NCBI RefSeq assembly: GCF_012931985.1
Contig: NZ_JAAFGM010000009.1
Span: forward strand, 40,001-104,000
Origin: Candidatus Roseilinea sp. NK_OTU-006
GTDB taxonomy: Bacteria > Chloroflexota > Anaerolineae > J036 > Brachytrichaceae
DNA length: 64,000 nt
Direction: 5' to 3'
In this document: positions 41,761 to 49,568 of the stretch, piece by piece
Layout: every line of letters starts with the position of its first letter
Numbering within the stretch: the first letter of the stretch is position 1
Program-made: the position numbers and the translations under genes
The notes under the pieces: model-generated
What the model was told of the DNA's origin: nothing
The model's input: the letters and a program-made list of their open reading frames with translations, nothing else
Databases searched by the model: none

Positions 41761-43686
41761 ATGTCCATCCTCAGCGGCATGAACGTGAGCAAGTCGTTCG
41801 GCGCGTTCGACGTGTTCAGCGGCTTGAGCTTTAGCGTCGCGCGCGGCGACAAGATTGCGCTGGTCGGCCCGAACGGTTGCGGCAAAACCACGCTGCTGCG
41901 CATCATTGCCGGCGAGGATGAATCCGATGCCGGCGGTCAGGTGCATGTCGCGCGCGGCGTCACACGCGGCTACCTCGCGCAGTCGGCCGAGGAGTCCGAC
42001 CCGCGCACCGTGTGGCAATTAGCGCAATCCGCCTTTGCCGAGTTGAGCGCCCTGCACACGCGCCTAGCTCAGATCGAGCGCGCGCTGGCCCAAGCGGATG
42101 GGACGGGCGCGCAGTCGGAGCGATTGCTGGAGACCTACGGCTTGTTGCAGCAAGCGTTCGAGCTGAAGGGGGGCTATGCAGTCGAGTCGAAGATCAAACG
42201 CGTGCTGCTGGGCCTTGGCTTTGTCGAAGCGGACTGGCACCAGCCAATCGCAGCGTTGAGCGGCGGGCAGCGTGTGCGCGCTCATCTGGCGCGCCTGCTC
42301 CTACAGGCGCCCGACGTGCTGCTGCTCGATGAGCCGACCAACCACCTCGATCAGCAGGGCGTGGAGTGGCTCGAGGGCTATTTGCAAGAATGGGCAGGCA
42401 CGTTGATCGTCGTCTCCCACGACCGCTACTTTCTCGACGAAGTATGCGACCGGGTGTGGGAGATGGGCAAGCGCGCCGACGGGCAGGCTTATCTGGAGTT
42501 CTATCGCGGCGGCTACACCGAATATGTGCAGCAGCGCGCCGAACGGCGCGAACGCGCCCTCGCCGAATATGAAGCCCAGCGCGCGTTCATCGAGCGGCAA
42601 GAGGAATACATCCGGCGCACCATCGCCGGCCAAAACACGGCGCAAGCCAAGGGCCGCCTGCGCCGGCTGAATCGCCTCGAACGGCTGGAGAAACCCGCAC
42701 ACCAGCGCGCGCTTGCGTTGCGCTTGCAGAGCAGCGGACGCAGCGGCGACCGCGTGCTGGAGACGCGCGCATTGACCGTGGGCTATCGCACCTCATCTTG
42801 CGCGCTGTTCACTGCGCCCGACTTGCTGTTGATGCGCGGCGAGCGAGCTGCCTTGATCGGCCCAAATGGCGCCGGCAAGACCTCTTTTCTCAAGACGATC
42901 ACCGGCGAGCTGACGCCGTTAGCCGGCGCTGTGCAGCTCGGCGCCGGTGTGCGCATCGGCTATTTCGCGCAGTCCGGCGAGGGGCTGAATCCTGACCACA
43001 CCGTGCTGCAGGAGCTGATGTCGGCGCGCCCCGACTTGAAACTGAGCGAGGCGCGCGACATCCTCGGGCGGTTTCTGTTCAGCGGCGATGATCACTACAA
43101 GCCGATTGCCGCGCTTAGCGGCGGCGAACGCGGGCGCGTGGCGCTGGCCAAGCTCGCCTTGCAGGGCGCGAACCTCCTGCTGCTCGATGAGCCGACCAAT
43201 CACCTCGACATTCCATCGCAAGAGGCGCTCACCGAGGCCCTGCAACACTTCGACGGCACGTTGCTCTTCGTCTCGCATGACCGTTACCTCATCACCGCCT
43301 TGGCGACGCAGTTGTGGATTCTCGAGCGAAGCGCCGATGGCAAGGTGCGCATGAGCGTTTTCAACGGGCCTTATGATGAATGGCGCGAGGCGCGCGACGC
43401 GCAAGCTTCGACTCCGCCGCCTAAAGAGAAGACGAATGGTGTGGGACATGCCCCGCGCGCAGCGACACCTCCGGCGATGTCGAAGAATGCTCAACAGCAA
43501 CGCCAGGCGAAGCTCGCGTCTATCGAGCAGCGCATCCAGGCGCTCGAAGCGCGCCTCGACGCGCTCGCCGGCGCGATGCAGCAAGCCGGCAGCGACTTCG
43601 CGCGCGCCCAAGCGCTGGGCGAGGCCTACCGCCAAGCCGAACGCGAGCTGGCGGAAGCCTGGGCGGAATTCGAGGCGCTGGCCTGA
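41761..43686 (+). CDS. ABC-F family ATPase (translation factor type)
   Basis: A 641-residue soluble protein with two ATPase domains and no membrane part. The first has Walker A GPNGCGKTTLLRIIAG, signature LSGGQRVRAHLA and Walker B VLLLDEPTNHLDQQG; the second has GPNGAGKTSFLKTI, LSGGERGRVALA and LLLLDEPTNHLD. The linker between them (about 240-330) is charged, as in ribosome-acting ABC-F proteins. The C-terminal 80 residues form a coiled coil (IEQRIQALEARLDALAG), like the Uup/YdiF sub-group. It probably acts at the ribosomal E site; a resistance role cannot be inferred. Confidence 0.94.
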   Translation: MSILSGMNVSKSFGAFDVFSGLSFSVARGDKIALVGPNGCGKTTLLRIIAGEDESDAGGQVHVARGVTRGYLAQSAEESDPRTVWQLAQSAFAELSALHTRLAQIERALAQADGTGAQSERLLETYGLLQQAFELKGGYAVESKIKRVLLGLGFVEADWHQPIAALSGGQRVRAHLARLLLQAPDVLLLDEPTNHLDQQGVEWLEGYLQEWAGTLIVVSHDRYFLDEVCDRVWEMGKRADGQAYLEFYRGGYTEYVQQRAERRERALAEYEAQRAFIERQEEYIRRTIAGQNTAQAKGRLRRLNRLERLEKPAHQRALALRLQSSGRSGDRVLETRALTVGYRTSSCALFTAPDLLLMRGERAALIGPNGAGKTSFLKTITGELTPLAGAVQLGAGVRIGYFAQSGEGLNPDHTVLQELMSARPDLKLSEARDILGRFLFSGDDHYKPIAALSGGERGRVALAKLALQGANLLLLDEPTNHLDIPSQEALTEALQHFDGTLLFVSHDRYLITALATQLWILERSADGKVRMSVFNGPYDEWREARDAQASTPPPKEKTNGVGHAPRAATPPAMSKNAQQQRQAKLASIEQRIQALEARLDALAGAMQQAGSDFARAQALGEAYRQAERELAEAWAEFEALA

Positions 43687-43925
43687 GTATGCGGCCTTCG
43701 GCTAAGCCCGAGCGCTGCGCCAGCGGAACAAACTACTGTGCGGACGGCGACGCGTCCAGGGAGACGGAAGCACGCCGCTGCTTCACCTGCGATTGTGCTT
43801 TACATTCTCCAGTGCGCCCGCGATGGCTTCCAGCACACCACGGCTTCAGTGTGGGCTGCCGAGAAGCCGTGGTGCGCCGAGACGTGCACACGCGCGCCGC
43901 GCCGAATACATTCCGCGCACGAAGG
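43687..43925. other. Gap after the ABC-F gene, possible remnant of a GIY-YIG gene
   Basis: No intact gene. On the plus strand LYILQCARDG (about 43796-43826) resembles the start of a GIY-YIG nuclease, and in another frame RRAHARRAEYIPRTK resembles a later segment. The match is short and I am not sure of it. Confidence 0.25.
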
Positions 43926-44375
43926 TTAAAAACGCTTCGTGGTCCTGTTGCGGCGGCCTACCGGATAGTTCACCACCGGCCGATCAGGGCCGAGGCCGAA
44001 ATACAGCCCGAAACGCGGCCCGATGTATTGCAAGCGCACCTTCACGCCGCTGCGCGCGATCAGTTCCTGAAAGGCGCCGTAGGAGTACCTGCCCAGCGCA
44101 TCGAGGCGCTCATAGAACCCCGGCCGGCCGTACTCGTCCAGCGCAGCGCCGGCCGCCAGCACGGCGGTCAGATGCGCCAGGTAGGTGCCGCTCATCTCGG
44201 CGCGCCCGGCCGGCTTCAAGTGCATCATCACTTCCCGCCGCCCCACCAGCGCACTGATCGGCTTGCCCCGGCCGAACGCTTTGCCCAGCACGGCCAGGTC
44301 TGGCGTCGCGCCCAGATATTGTTGTGCGCCACCCGGCGCCCTGCGGAAGGACGTCGCCACCTCGAGCGTTGCTTC
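43926..44375 (-). pseudogene. Decayed class III aminotransferase (glutamate-1-semialdehyde aminomutase-like)
   Basis: The minus strand carries an internal to C-terminal piece: EVATSFRRAPGGAQQYLG, then TPDLAVLGKAFGRGKPISAL with the PLP lysine, then MSGTYLAHLTAVLAAGAALD and PGFYERLDALG. These match the second half of HemL-like class III aminotransferases. The first half (over 200 residues) is missing, and the tail after FGLYFGLGPDRPVV is cut and replaced by unrelated residues. It has no promoter or ribosome binding site, so I call it a remnant although the piece itself is in one frame. Confidence 0.8.
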
Positions 44376-44588
44376 ACCGCTCCGGCGGTTGCCGAAGCGC
44401 ACGGGCTATCGCACGACTTGGGCGTCTTGACGGGCGCGCAGTTGTCGGCGCGCCAAAGCCGCGCGCCGGTACGAACCTGAGACGGTGTGTCCTTGACGCG
44501 GGGCGATCAGTGGCGAGTGACAAGGCCGGCGGCTCAGCGAGGGTCGCCGGCGTTGTTCGCAGTAGTTGCACAAGTGGCGCTGTGATCG

Positions 44589-44594
44589 CACAAT
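44589..44594 (+). promoter_or_regulatory. Possible -10 box of the GH172 gene
   Basis: CACAAT ends 10 nt before the ATG at 44605; it supports this start over an in-frame upstream codon at 44566. Confidence 0.3.
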
Positions 44595-44604
44595 CCGTCG
44601 CACG

Positions 44605-45696
44605 ATGAGCCAACAAGCGCATCCTTTCAACGGCCTGGGCATGCACCTGGGCAATCTGTCGCGACTCTCAAACGCTCAGACACGCTCCATCAGCGCCGAG
44701 AACTTCACCGGTGAGAAGGGCAAGGGCGGTATGGCGATCGCAGGCACAGGCGCGAACGCTGCGCGCGAGCTTGGCCAGGGCTGGAAGGTCTCACCCTCGG
44801 TCTCGATCGCGCCGCGCACGACGTTCACGCTGGCCCAGATCGAAGGCAGCGGCGCAATCCAGCACATCTGGATGACGATGTTCCCTGATAAGTGGCGTCG
44901 CGCCGTGCTGCGCATGTATTGGGACGGCGAGGCAACGCCTTCGGTCGAGACGCCGGTGGGTGATTTCTTTTGCTGTGGCTGGGGTGTGCGTTGCAACGTC
45001 GCCTCGTTGGCCGTGTGCGTCAACCCCGCCGGTGGCTTCAATGCCTACTGGGAGATGCCCTTCCGCAAGTCCGCGCGCATCACTTTGGAGAACCTGGCCG
45101 ACGACCCGTTGGTCTGTTACTACCAGATCACCTACGCGCTGACTCACGTTCCCGAAGACGCAGCCTACTTCCACGCTCAATGGCGGCGCAGCAATCCGCT
45201 GCCCTATAAGTCAGTGCATACGCTGCTGGACAATGTGCAAGGCAAAGGGCACTACGTCGGCACCTATCTGGCCTGGGGCGTGAACAACAACGGCTGGTGG
45301 GGCGAGGGCGAGATCAAGTTTTATCTGGACGGCGACGAATGGCCCACCATCTGTGGCACCGGCACGGAGGATTACTTCGGCGGGGCGTGGAACTTCGAGC
45401 ACCCCAAAGGGGAGTATGGCGTGTTCTGCACGCCCTACAGCGGCCTGCCGCAAGTCATCAAACCCGATGGGCTGTATCAGAGCCAGCAGCGTTTCGGCAT
45501 GTATCGCTGGCACATCGCCGATCCAATTCGCTTCGAGCGCGACCTGCGCGTGACGATCCAAGCGCTGGGCTGGCGCAGTGACGGACGGTATCTGCCGCTG
45601 CAAGACGACATCGCGTCAACGGCGTTTTGGTATCAGACCGAACCCCATGCGCCCTTCCCGGCGTTGCCGGCTCGCGACGGGTTAGAGGTGATTTAG
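44605..45696 (+). CDS. DUF2961 (GH172-type) glycoside hydrolase family protein
   Basis: A 363-residue beta-rich protein. SISAENFTGEKGKGGMA near the N-terminus, GSGAIQHIWMTMFPDKWRRA, and GDEWPTICGTGTEDYFGGAW with the Glu-Asp pair are the conserved features of DUF2961, now glycoside hydrolase family 172, whose characterised members act on difructose anhydrides or arabinofuranosides. There is no signal peptide, so it is predicted to be cytoplasmic. No sugar transporter or other hydrolase is adjacent, so the substrate is unknown. A bidirectional hairpin separates it from the convergent gene. Confidence 0.87.
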   Translation: MSQQAHPFNGLGMHLGNLSRLSNAQTRSISAENFTGEKGKGGMAIAGTGANAARELGQGWKVSPSVSIAPRTTFTLAQIEGSGAIQHIWMTMFPDKWRRAVLRMYWDGEATPSVETPVGDFFCCGWGVRCNVASLAVCVNPAGGFNAYWEMPFRKSARITLENLADDPLVCYYQITYALTHVPEDAAYFHAQWRRSNPLPYKSVHTLLDNVQGKGHYVGTYLAWGVNNNGWWGEGEIKFYLDGDEWPTICGTGTEDYFGGAWNFEHPKGEYGVFCTPYSGLPQVIKPDGLYQSQQRFGMYRWHIADPIRFERDLRVTIQALGWRSDGRYLPLQDDIASTAFWYQTEPHAPFPALPARDGLEVI

Positions 45697-45728
45697 GGGC
45701 GAGGTCGCTTTGAAGCTGCCTCGCCCCT
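45695..45728. terminator. Bidirectional hairpin between convergent genes
   Basis: AGGGGCGAGG (45695-45704) pairs perfectly with CCTCGCCCCT (45719-45728) around a 14-nt loop; there is no T-run on either side. Confidence 0.55.
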
Positions 45729-45735
45729 GAGGCGC

Positions 45736-46470
45736 TCACTCGATCTCGTAGGTCACCTGGACTTGGATGACGACATCCTGCGCGCCGGGTGAAATGGGTG
45801 CGCCCTTGCCCAACCCCTCGGCGGATTGAGCGGCGGCGAATACCGGCACCGGGCCGCCGCTCAATATGGCCTCCGAGATGGTCAGCACCTGCCTCACCTT
45901 TGCACCGGCCTCTCCGGCCAGGACGGCGGCTTTCGCCTTGGCGTCGGCCATCGCCTCTTTGCGCGCCTTTTCTTCTATGCCTCTGGGATCCTCGATCGTG
46001 AAGACCAGCCCATGAATCGTGTTTGCGCCGGCGTTGGTAGCAACATCGAGCAATGCGCCCGCGTTGTCCAGGTTGCGCACCGTCAGCCGCATCGCGTTGA
46101 TCACGCGATAGCCGGTGATCGCTCCGGGGCCGTTGGGATCATACGATTGCTGCGGGAAGACGCTGAACTCGGCCGTTTGGATATCCTTCTTGGCCACGCC
46201 CGCTTTCTCCAGCGCAGCCATGATCGCCGCTGCCTTGCGGTTGGCTTCGGTTAGCGCGGCGCTCAGCCGAGGGTTGATGATGTCTACGCCCAGCGTCACA
46301 TAGGCGATGTTCGGCGTGGCCGTTGCCCGACCGACGCCCACCACGGTCACGGTGCGTCGAAAAGGTTGAGTGTTTTGCTGAAGCGTTGCGTTTGTGTAGG
46401 CGGGCCATCCGGCCAGGACGGCCAGGCTCAACATGCCGGCAGCCAAAGGGGTCAACAACTGTCTTATCAT
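45736..46470 (-). CDS. Exported SIMPL-domain (DUF541) protein
   Basis: A 244-residue secreted protein. A signal peptide (LLTPLAAGMLSLAVLAGWPA) is followed by the SIMPL domain: RTVTVVGVGRATATPNIAYV opens it, ALEKAGVAKKDIQTAEFSV and MADAKAKAAVLAGEAGAKV are its conserved helices. Characterised relatives include BP26/OMP28 and YggE; they form ring-like assemblies with an unclear, stress-related role. The ATG at 46470 has a strong AGGAGG site 8 nt upstream, so I reject the longer frame to 46620. Confidence 0.9.
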   Translation of the reverse strand: MIRQLLTPLAAGMLSLAVLAGWPAYTNATLQQNTQPFRRTVTVVGVGRATATPNIAYVTLGVDIINPRLSAALTEANRKAAAIMAALEKAGVAKKDIQTAEFSVFPQQSYDPNGPGAITGYRVINAMRLTVRNLDNAGALLDVATNAGANTIHGLVFTIEDPRGIEEKARKEAMADAKAKAAVLAGEAGAKVRQVLTISEAILSGGPVPVFAAAQSAEGLGKGAPISPGAQDVVIQVQVTYEIE

Positions 46471-46549
46471 CGTGATTCCTCCTGTGCTGTGTATATCGTC
46501 ATTGCCGGTTGAGACGTTGCAGGCAAGCCGTTGGTTCCCGTCGCGTCGT

Positions 46550-47473
46550 TCAATGGGCTGCTTGCGCCCGACGTTTGACCCAGCCGGCGATGCGGTCGCA
46601 GATTGTCGCCACGACTTCATCGGGCACGCCGTTGACGGCGGTGGACTTCAGTCGAAAATCGCAGGGTTCATTGACATAGTCGCACACCTGCCACAGGTTG
46701 TGTTGATCGAGCGCAATTTCAGTTGAGAACAGGTTTAGCTCACACAATCCGGCGATTTGCTGGGCGAGGCCGCGCAGGATGCTCAGTTGATAGCGACTTT
46801 CGTCCTCCGGCGAGACCGGCTCCTGAACATGGGTGCGGTCATCGGCCCAGCACAGGAAGGTGCTGCCGCAGGCGTAGAACACGCGAAACCAAGCCCGGCG
46901 CTTTCCGAGCAACTTCGGTTCGACCCAGGCTTGCAAGATCGTCTGTTCGCCAGGCCACTCAAGGCGCTGCGCGAGCACATCCTCCCAGCGCGTCACCGGC
47001 GCTAACACGCCGCTGCCGCCGCTGTGCACGCTCTTCACCGAAAACCGGCCGCCGAGCGGCGAGAGGTTCACGCGCGGCAGGTTGGGCTGTTCTTCGTATG
47101 ACGGCAGGAGGATCAGGTGCGGCGCATAGATGCCATGCGCAATCAGCGTCATGTGCATCGTCAGCTTGTTCCAGGCGCGCCGCACACGGGCATAGTCGTT
47201 GACCATCCATGGGACGTTGCGTTGCATCGCCTCAATGTGTCGCTCATATTCCCCGCCCCAGTCCCACACGCGGTCCAGGCCGACGCGCGCGCGGATCTCA
47301 CCCGAATCCAACCATGCAGGCAGTTGCGCCAGCTCGTCTATGCCGCAGACGCACGTGCTGACATTGCGCATTGCGCACGCGCGGGCCAGCATGGCGACGA
47401 AATCGGCGTCATATTCCCAGCCCCATAGAATCAGCAGATCAGAAACGCAGCGCGGGTTGGGTGTGCCGGCCAT
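46550..47473 (-). CDS. ATP-grasp-like protein of unknown function
   Basis: A 307-residue protein I cannot assign. RFSVKSVHSGGSGVLAP resembles the lysine and glycine-rich loop of ATP-grasp enzymes, QTILQAWVEPKLLGKRRAWF fits the hinge strand, and STEIALDQHNLW with VCDYVNEPCDFR fits the metal-binding Asp/Glu-Asn pair of the fold. The N-terminal part (SDLLILWGWEYDADFVAMLA) looks like a pre-ATP-grasp Rossmann segment. Its ATG overlaps the stop of the M24 peptidase gene by one base, so the two are translated together; ligation of an amino acid or peptide and its cleavage by the peptidase would be a logical but unproven pairing. Confidence 0.65.
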   Translation of the reverse strand: MAGTPNPRCVSDLLILWGWEYDADFVAMLARACAMRNVSTCVCGIDELAQLPAWLDSGEIRARVGLDRVWDWGGEYERHIEAMQRNVPWMVNDYARVRRAWNKLTMHMTLIAHGIYAPHLILLPSYEEQPNLPRVNLSPLGGRFSVKSVHSGGSGVLAPVTRWEDVLAQRLEWPGEQTILQAWVEPKLLGKRRAWFRVFYACGSTFLCWADDRTHVQEPVSPEDESRYQLSILRGLAQQIAGLCELNLFSTEIALDQHNLWQVCDYVNEPCDFRLKSTAVNGVPDEVVATICDRIAGWVKRRAQAAH

Positions 47474-48588
47474 CACGGACGGGGGATACGAATCAGGTCG
47501 CGGGTGAACGAGGTCAGGCTCTGGCTGCCATCTTCGGTGATGAGCACGTCGTCTTCGATGCGTATCCCCCCTTTGCCGGGGATGTAGATGCCCGGCTCGA
47601 CCGTGAAGGTCATGCCCGGTTGCAGTGCGGTCGTGTCGCCCGTGACGATGTAGGGCGGCTCGTGCCCTTCCAGGCCCAAGCCGTGGCCGGTGCGATGGGT
47701 GAAATATGCGCCGTAGCCGGCTACTTCGATCACGCTGCGCGCGGCGCGGTCCACCCTCTCGCCTGTCGCCCCTGGCCGGGCTGCGGCGCGCCCGGCCGCG
47801 TTGGCGGCTTTCACCACCTCGTAGGCATCGCGCATCTGCGCGTCCGGTTCGCCGATGGCAAGCGTGCGCGTGATGTCGCTGCCGTAGTGGTCTACCTTCA
47901 GCCCAAAATCAATGACCACCATATCGCCCCGGCGCAAGGGCCGGTCGCCGGACACGCCGTGTGGGTTGGCCCCGTTCGGCCCAGATTGCACGAGCGGCTC
48001 GAACAGCATCTCTTGCGCGCCGGCGGCCAGCAAGTGGCGCAGCATCAGATTGGCCACCTGGCGCTCGGTCATGCCTTCGCGAATCTCCTCTAACGCTTGC
48101 GTCAAAGCCGCCTCGGCAAGCTCAACCGCGCGACGCATCGCGTTGACTTCATCGGCGTCCTTCACCATGCGCAGCGGTGCAATCAGGTCGGCGGCCGACG
48201 CCGGCCGGATGCCGGGCGCAGCCTCGCTGAGGAGCGTCCACTCCAACATGCGCATCTGCAACGGCTCGATGGCGATGGTCTTGCCGCGCAGGTCGCGCGC
48301 TTGCGCTGCTTGGCGGAAGGCATCTTGGTAGGGTGTGCCGTCCTTGTAGCTGTATATCTGCCAATCCAGCGCGACAGGCCCACCGGTCGCCTTGCCAACC
48401 TCGAAGAACGGCGCGATGAGAACGGGCGGCGTGTCGTCGGCGGGGAACAACGCTACGATCGGCCGCTCGCTCAAGTGCATGTTCAGGCCGGTGAAGTAAA
48501 CCAAGTTAGGGCCAGGCACGAGTGCGACATAATCTACATCAGCCAACTGCTGCGCCTGCTTCAGTCTACTCAGTCGTTGGGTGGTCAT
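47473..48588 (-). CDS. M24 family Xaa-Pro peptidase
   Basis: A 371-residue aminopeptidase P/prolidase-type enzyme. The creatinase-like N-terminal domain (about 1-130) precedes the pita-bread domain. Metal ligands are in MVVIDFGLKVDHYGSDITRT (two Asp), HRTGHGLGLEGHEPP (His), FTVEPGIYIPG (Glu) and IRIEDDVLIT (Glu). I choose the ATG at 48588 because a TAAAAT box lies 10 nt upstream; a longer frame reaches 48660. It removes or splits residues next to proline. The gene is coupled to the ATP-grasp-like gene downstream. Confidence 0.93.
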   Translation of the reverse strand: MTTQRLSRLKQAQQLADVDYVALVPGPNLVYFTGLNMHLSERPIVALFPADDTPPVLIAPFFEVGKATGGPVALDWQIYSYKDGTPYQDAFRQAAQARDLRGKTIAIEPLQMRMLEWTLLSEAAPGIRPASAADLIAPLRMVKDADEVNAMRRAVELAEAALTQALEEIREGMTERQVANLMLRHLLAAGAQEMLFEPLVQSGPNGANPHGVSGDRPLRRGDMVVIDFGLKVDHYGSDITRTLAIGEPDAQMRDAYEVVKAANAAGRAAARPGATGERVDRAARSVIEVAGYGAYFTHRTGHGLGLEGHEPPYIVTGDTTALQPGMTFTVEPGIYIPGKGGIRIEDDVLITEDGSQSLTSFTRDLIRIPRP

Positions 48589-48598
48589 GGTGTGGGCT

Positions 48599-48604
48599 AT
48601 TTTA
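48599..48604 (-). promoter_or_regulatory. -10 box of the M24 peptidase gene, leaderless-like spacing
   Basis: TAAAAT on the minus strand lies 10 nt before the ATG at 48588, and no Shine-Dalgarno site is present. Confidence 0.45.
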
Positions 48605-48674
48605 GCGACCCCACAAAATCCACACGCCGTTCGATTAGCCCGAAAACGCAGGCGCCGCATAACTTGGCCTGGCG

Positions 48675-48680
48675 TATAGT
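48675..48680 (+). promoter_or_regulatory. -10 box of the YtxH-like gene
   Basis: TATAGT lies 28 nt before the ATG; a GGAGG Shine-Dalgarno (48694-48698) follows, so this transcript has a normal leader. Confidence 0.5.
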
Positions 48681-48708
48681 GTTAATCCAACAAGGAGGAA
48701 CTCGCATT

Positions 48709-48918
48709 ATGGGTAAATGGGGCAGCTTTTTGAACGGCTTGATCATCGGCGCGATTGGCGGTGGGATCATGGCTTTGTTACTTGCGCCCCAATCCGGTGA
48801 GGACTTGCGCGACGACATCAAGCGTGAGGTGGATGAAATTCTGGAAGAAGGGCGTCGCGCTGCTGAGCAAAGTCAGCGCGAGCTGGAGGAGCGACTCAAC
48901 CGGCTGCGCGGCCTGTGA
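48709..48918 (+). CDS. YtxH domain small membrane protein
   Basis: A 69-residue protein. A single glycine-rich helix (LNGLIIGAIGGGIMALLLAP) is followed by the YtxH hallmark LLLAPQSGEDLRDDIKREVD and a charged coiled coil ending in ERLNRLRGL. YtxH proteins are associated with envelope or general stress in Bacillus, with unknown molecular action. The GGAGG site 10 nt upstream fixes the start. Its stop overlaps the start of the next gene by four bases. Confidence 0.88.
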   Translation: MGKWGSFLNGLIIGAIGGGIMALLLAPQSGEDLRDDIKREVDEILEEGRRAAEQSQRELEERLNRLRGL

Positions 48919-49565
48919 GCGAGCGGATCATGACCGACATCGTCATCAACGGCTACGCGATAGACGACAAGTTGCTGCAAAAGAAAGCGATCCGGCGTTG
49001 CCAGGTCGCCCGGTGTAAAGCCGGCTGTTGCGCCGATGGGGTGTGGGTGGACTACGCGCATGCCCAGCGCATCATCGCCCAGGCCGAGCGGATCCAACCG
49101 TTCATGCCGGTGGCGCGACGCGATCCAAGCGCCTGGTTTGCCGAACTGCACGACGATGATCCCGCCTTTCCATCGGGGCAGTACACCGGCACAACTACAG
49201 TAGAAGATCCAACTCACCCCAGCGGCACCACGTGCGTGTTTTTGCGTCCCGAAGATCGCTACTGCGCGATTCAAGCTGCCTGCGTCGCCCAGGGTCGCCC
49301 CTCGTGGGAGCTGAAGCCCTACTACTGCTGCCTCTTTCCGCTGGTGGACGAGTATGCGGATGCAGATGGCCGCCCCTTGCCGGTGAGGCGCCTGACGCTG
49401 GACGATGAGAACGATCTCTTCAACCGCGGCGGGGGGTGCTACGAAGAGTGCGCATGTGAGCCGGAGTACGTCTTTCAAATTTATGCCGAGGAAGTCGCGC
49501 TGGCGCTTGGGCTGGAGGGCTATCGTGAGCTGTGCGCCGCTGTCGGCGTGATCCCCAGGCTGTGA
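48915..49565 (+). CDS. Cysteine-rich DUF3109-like protein
   Basis: A 216-residue protein with about 13 cysteines. RRCQVARCKAGCCADGVW, CVFLRPEDRYCAIQAAC, PYYCCLFPL and GGCYEECACEPE are Cys clusters like those of DUF3109/YkgJ-type putative metal-binding proteins, suggesting a zinc or iron-sulfur site. The function is unknown. A GTG at 48915 overlaps the preceding stop; an ATG at 48930 is an equally possible start. It is translationally coupled to the YtxH gene. Confidence 0.78.
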   Translation: MSERIMTDIVINGYAIDDKLLQKKAIRRCQVARCKAGCCADGVWVDYAHAQRIIAQAERIQPFMPVARRDPSAWFAELHDDDPAFPSGQYTGTTTVEDPTHPSGTTCVFLRPEDRYCAIQAACVAQGRPSWELKPYYCCLFPLVDEYADADGRPLPVRRLTLDDENDLFNRGGGCYEECACEPEYVFQIYAEEVALALGLEGYRELCAAVGVIPRL

Positions 49566-49568
49566 CCG

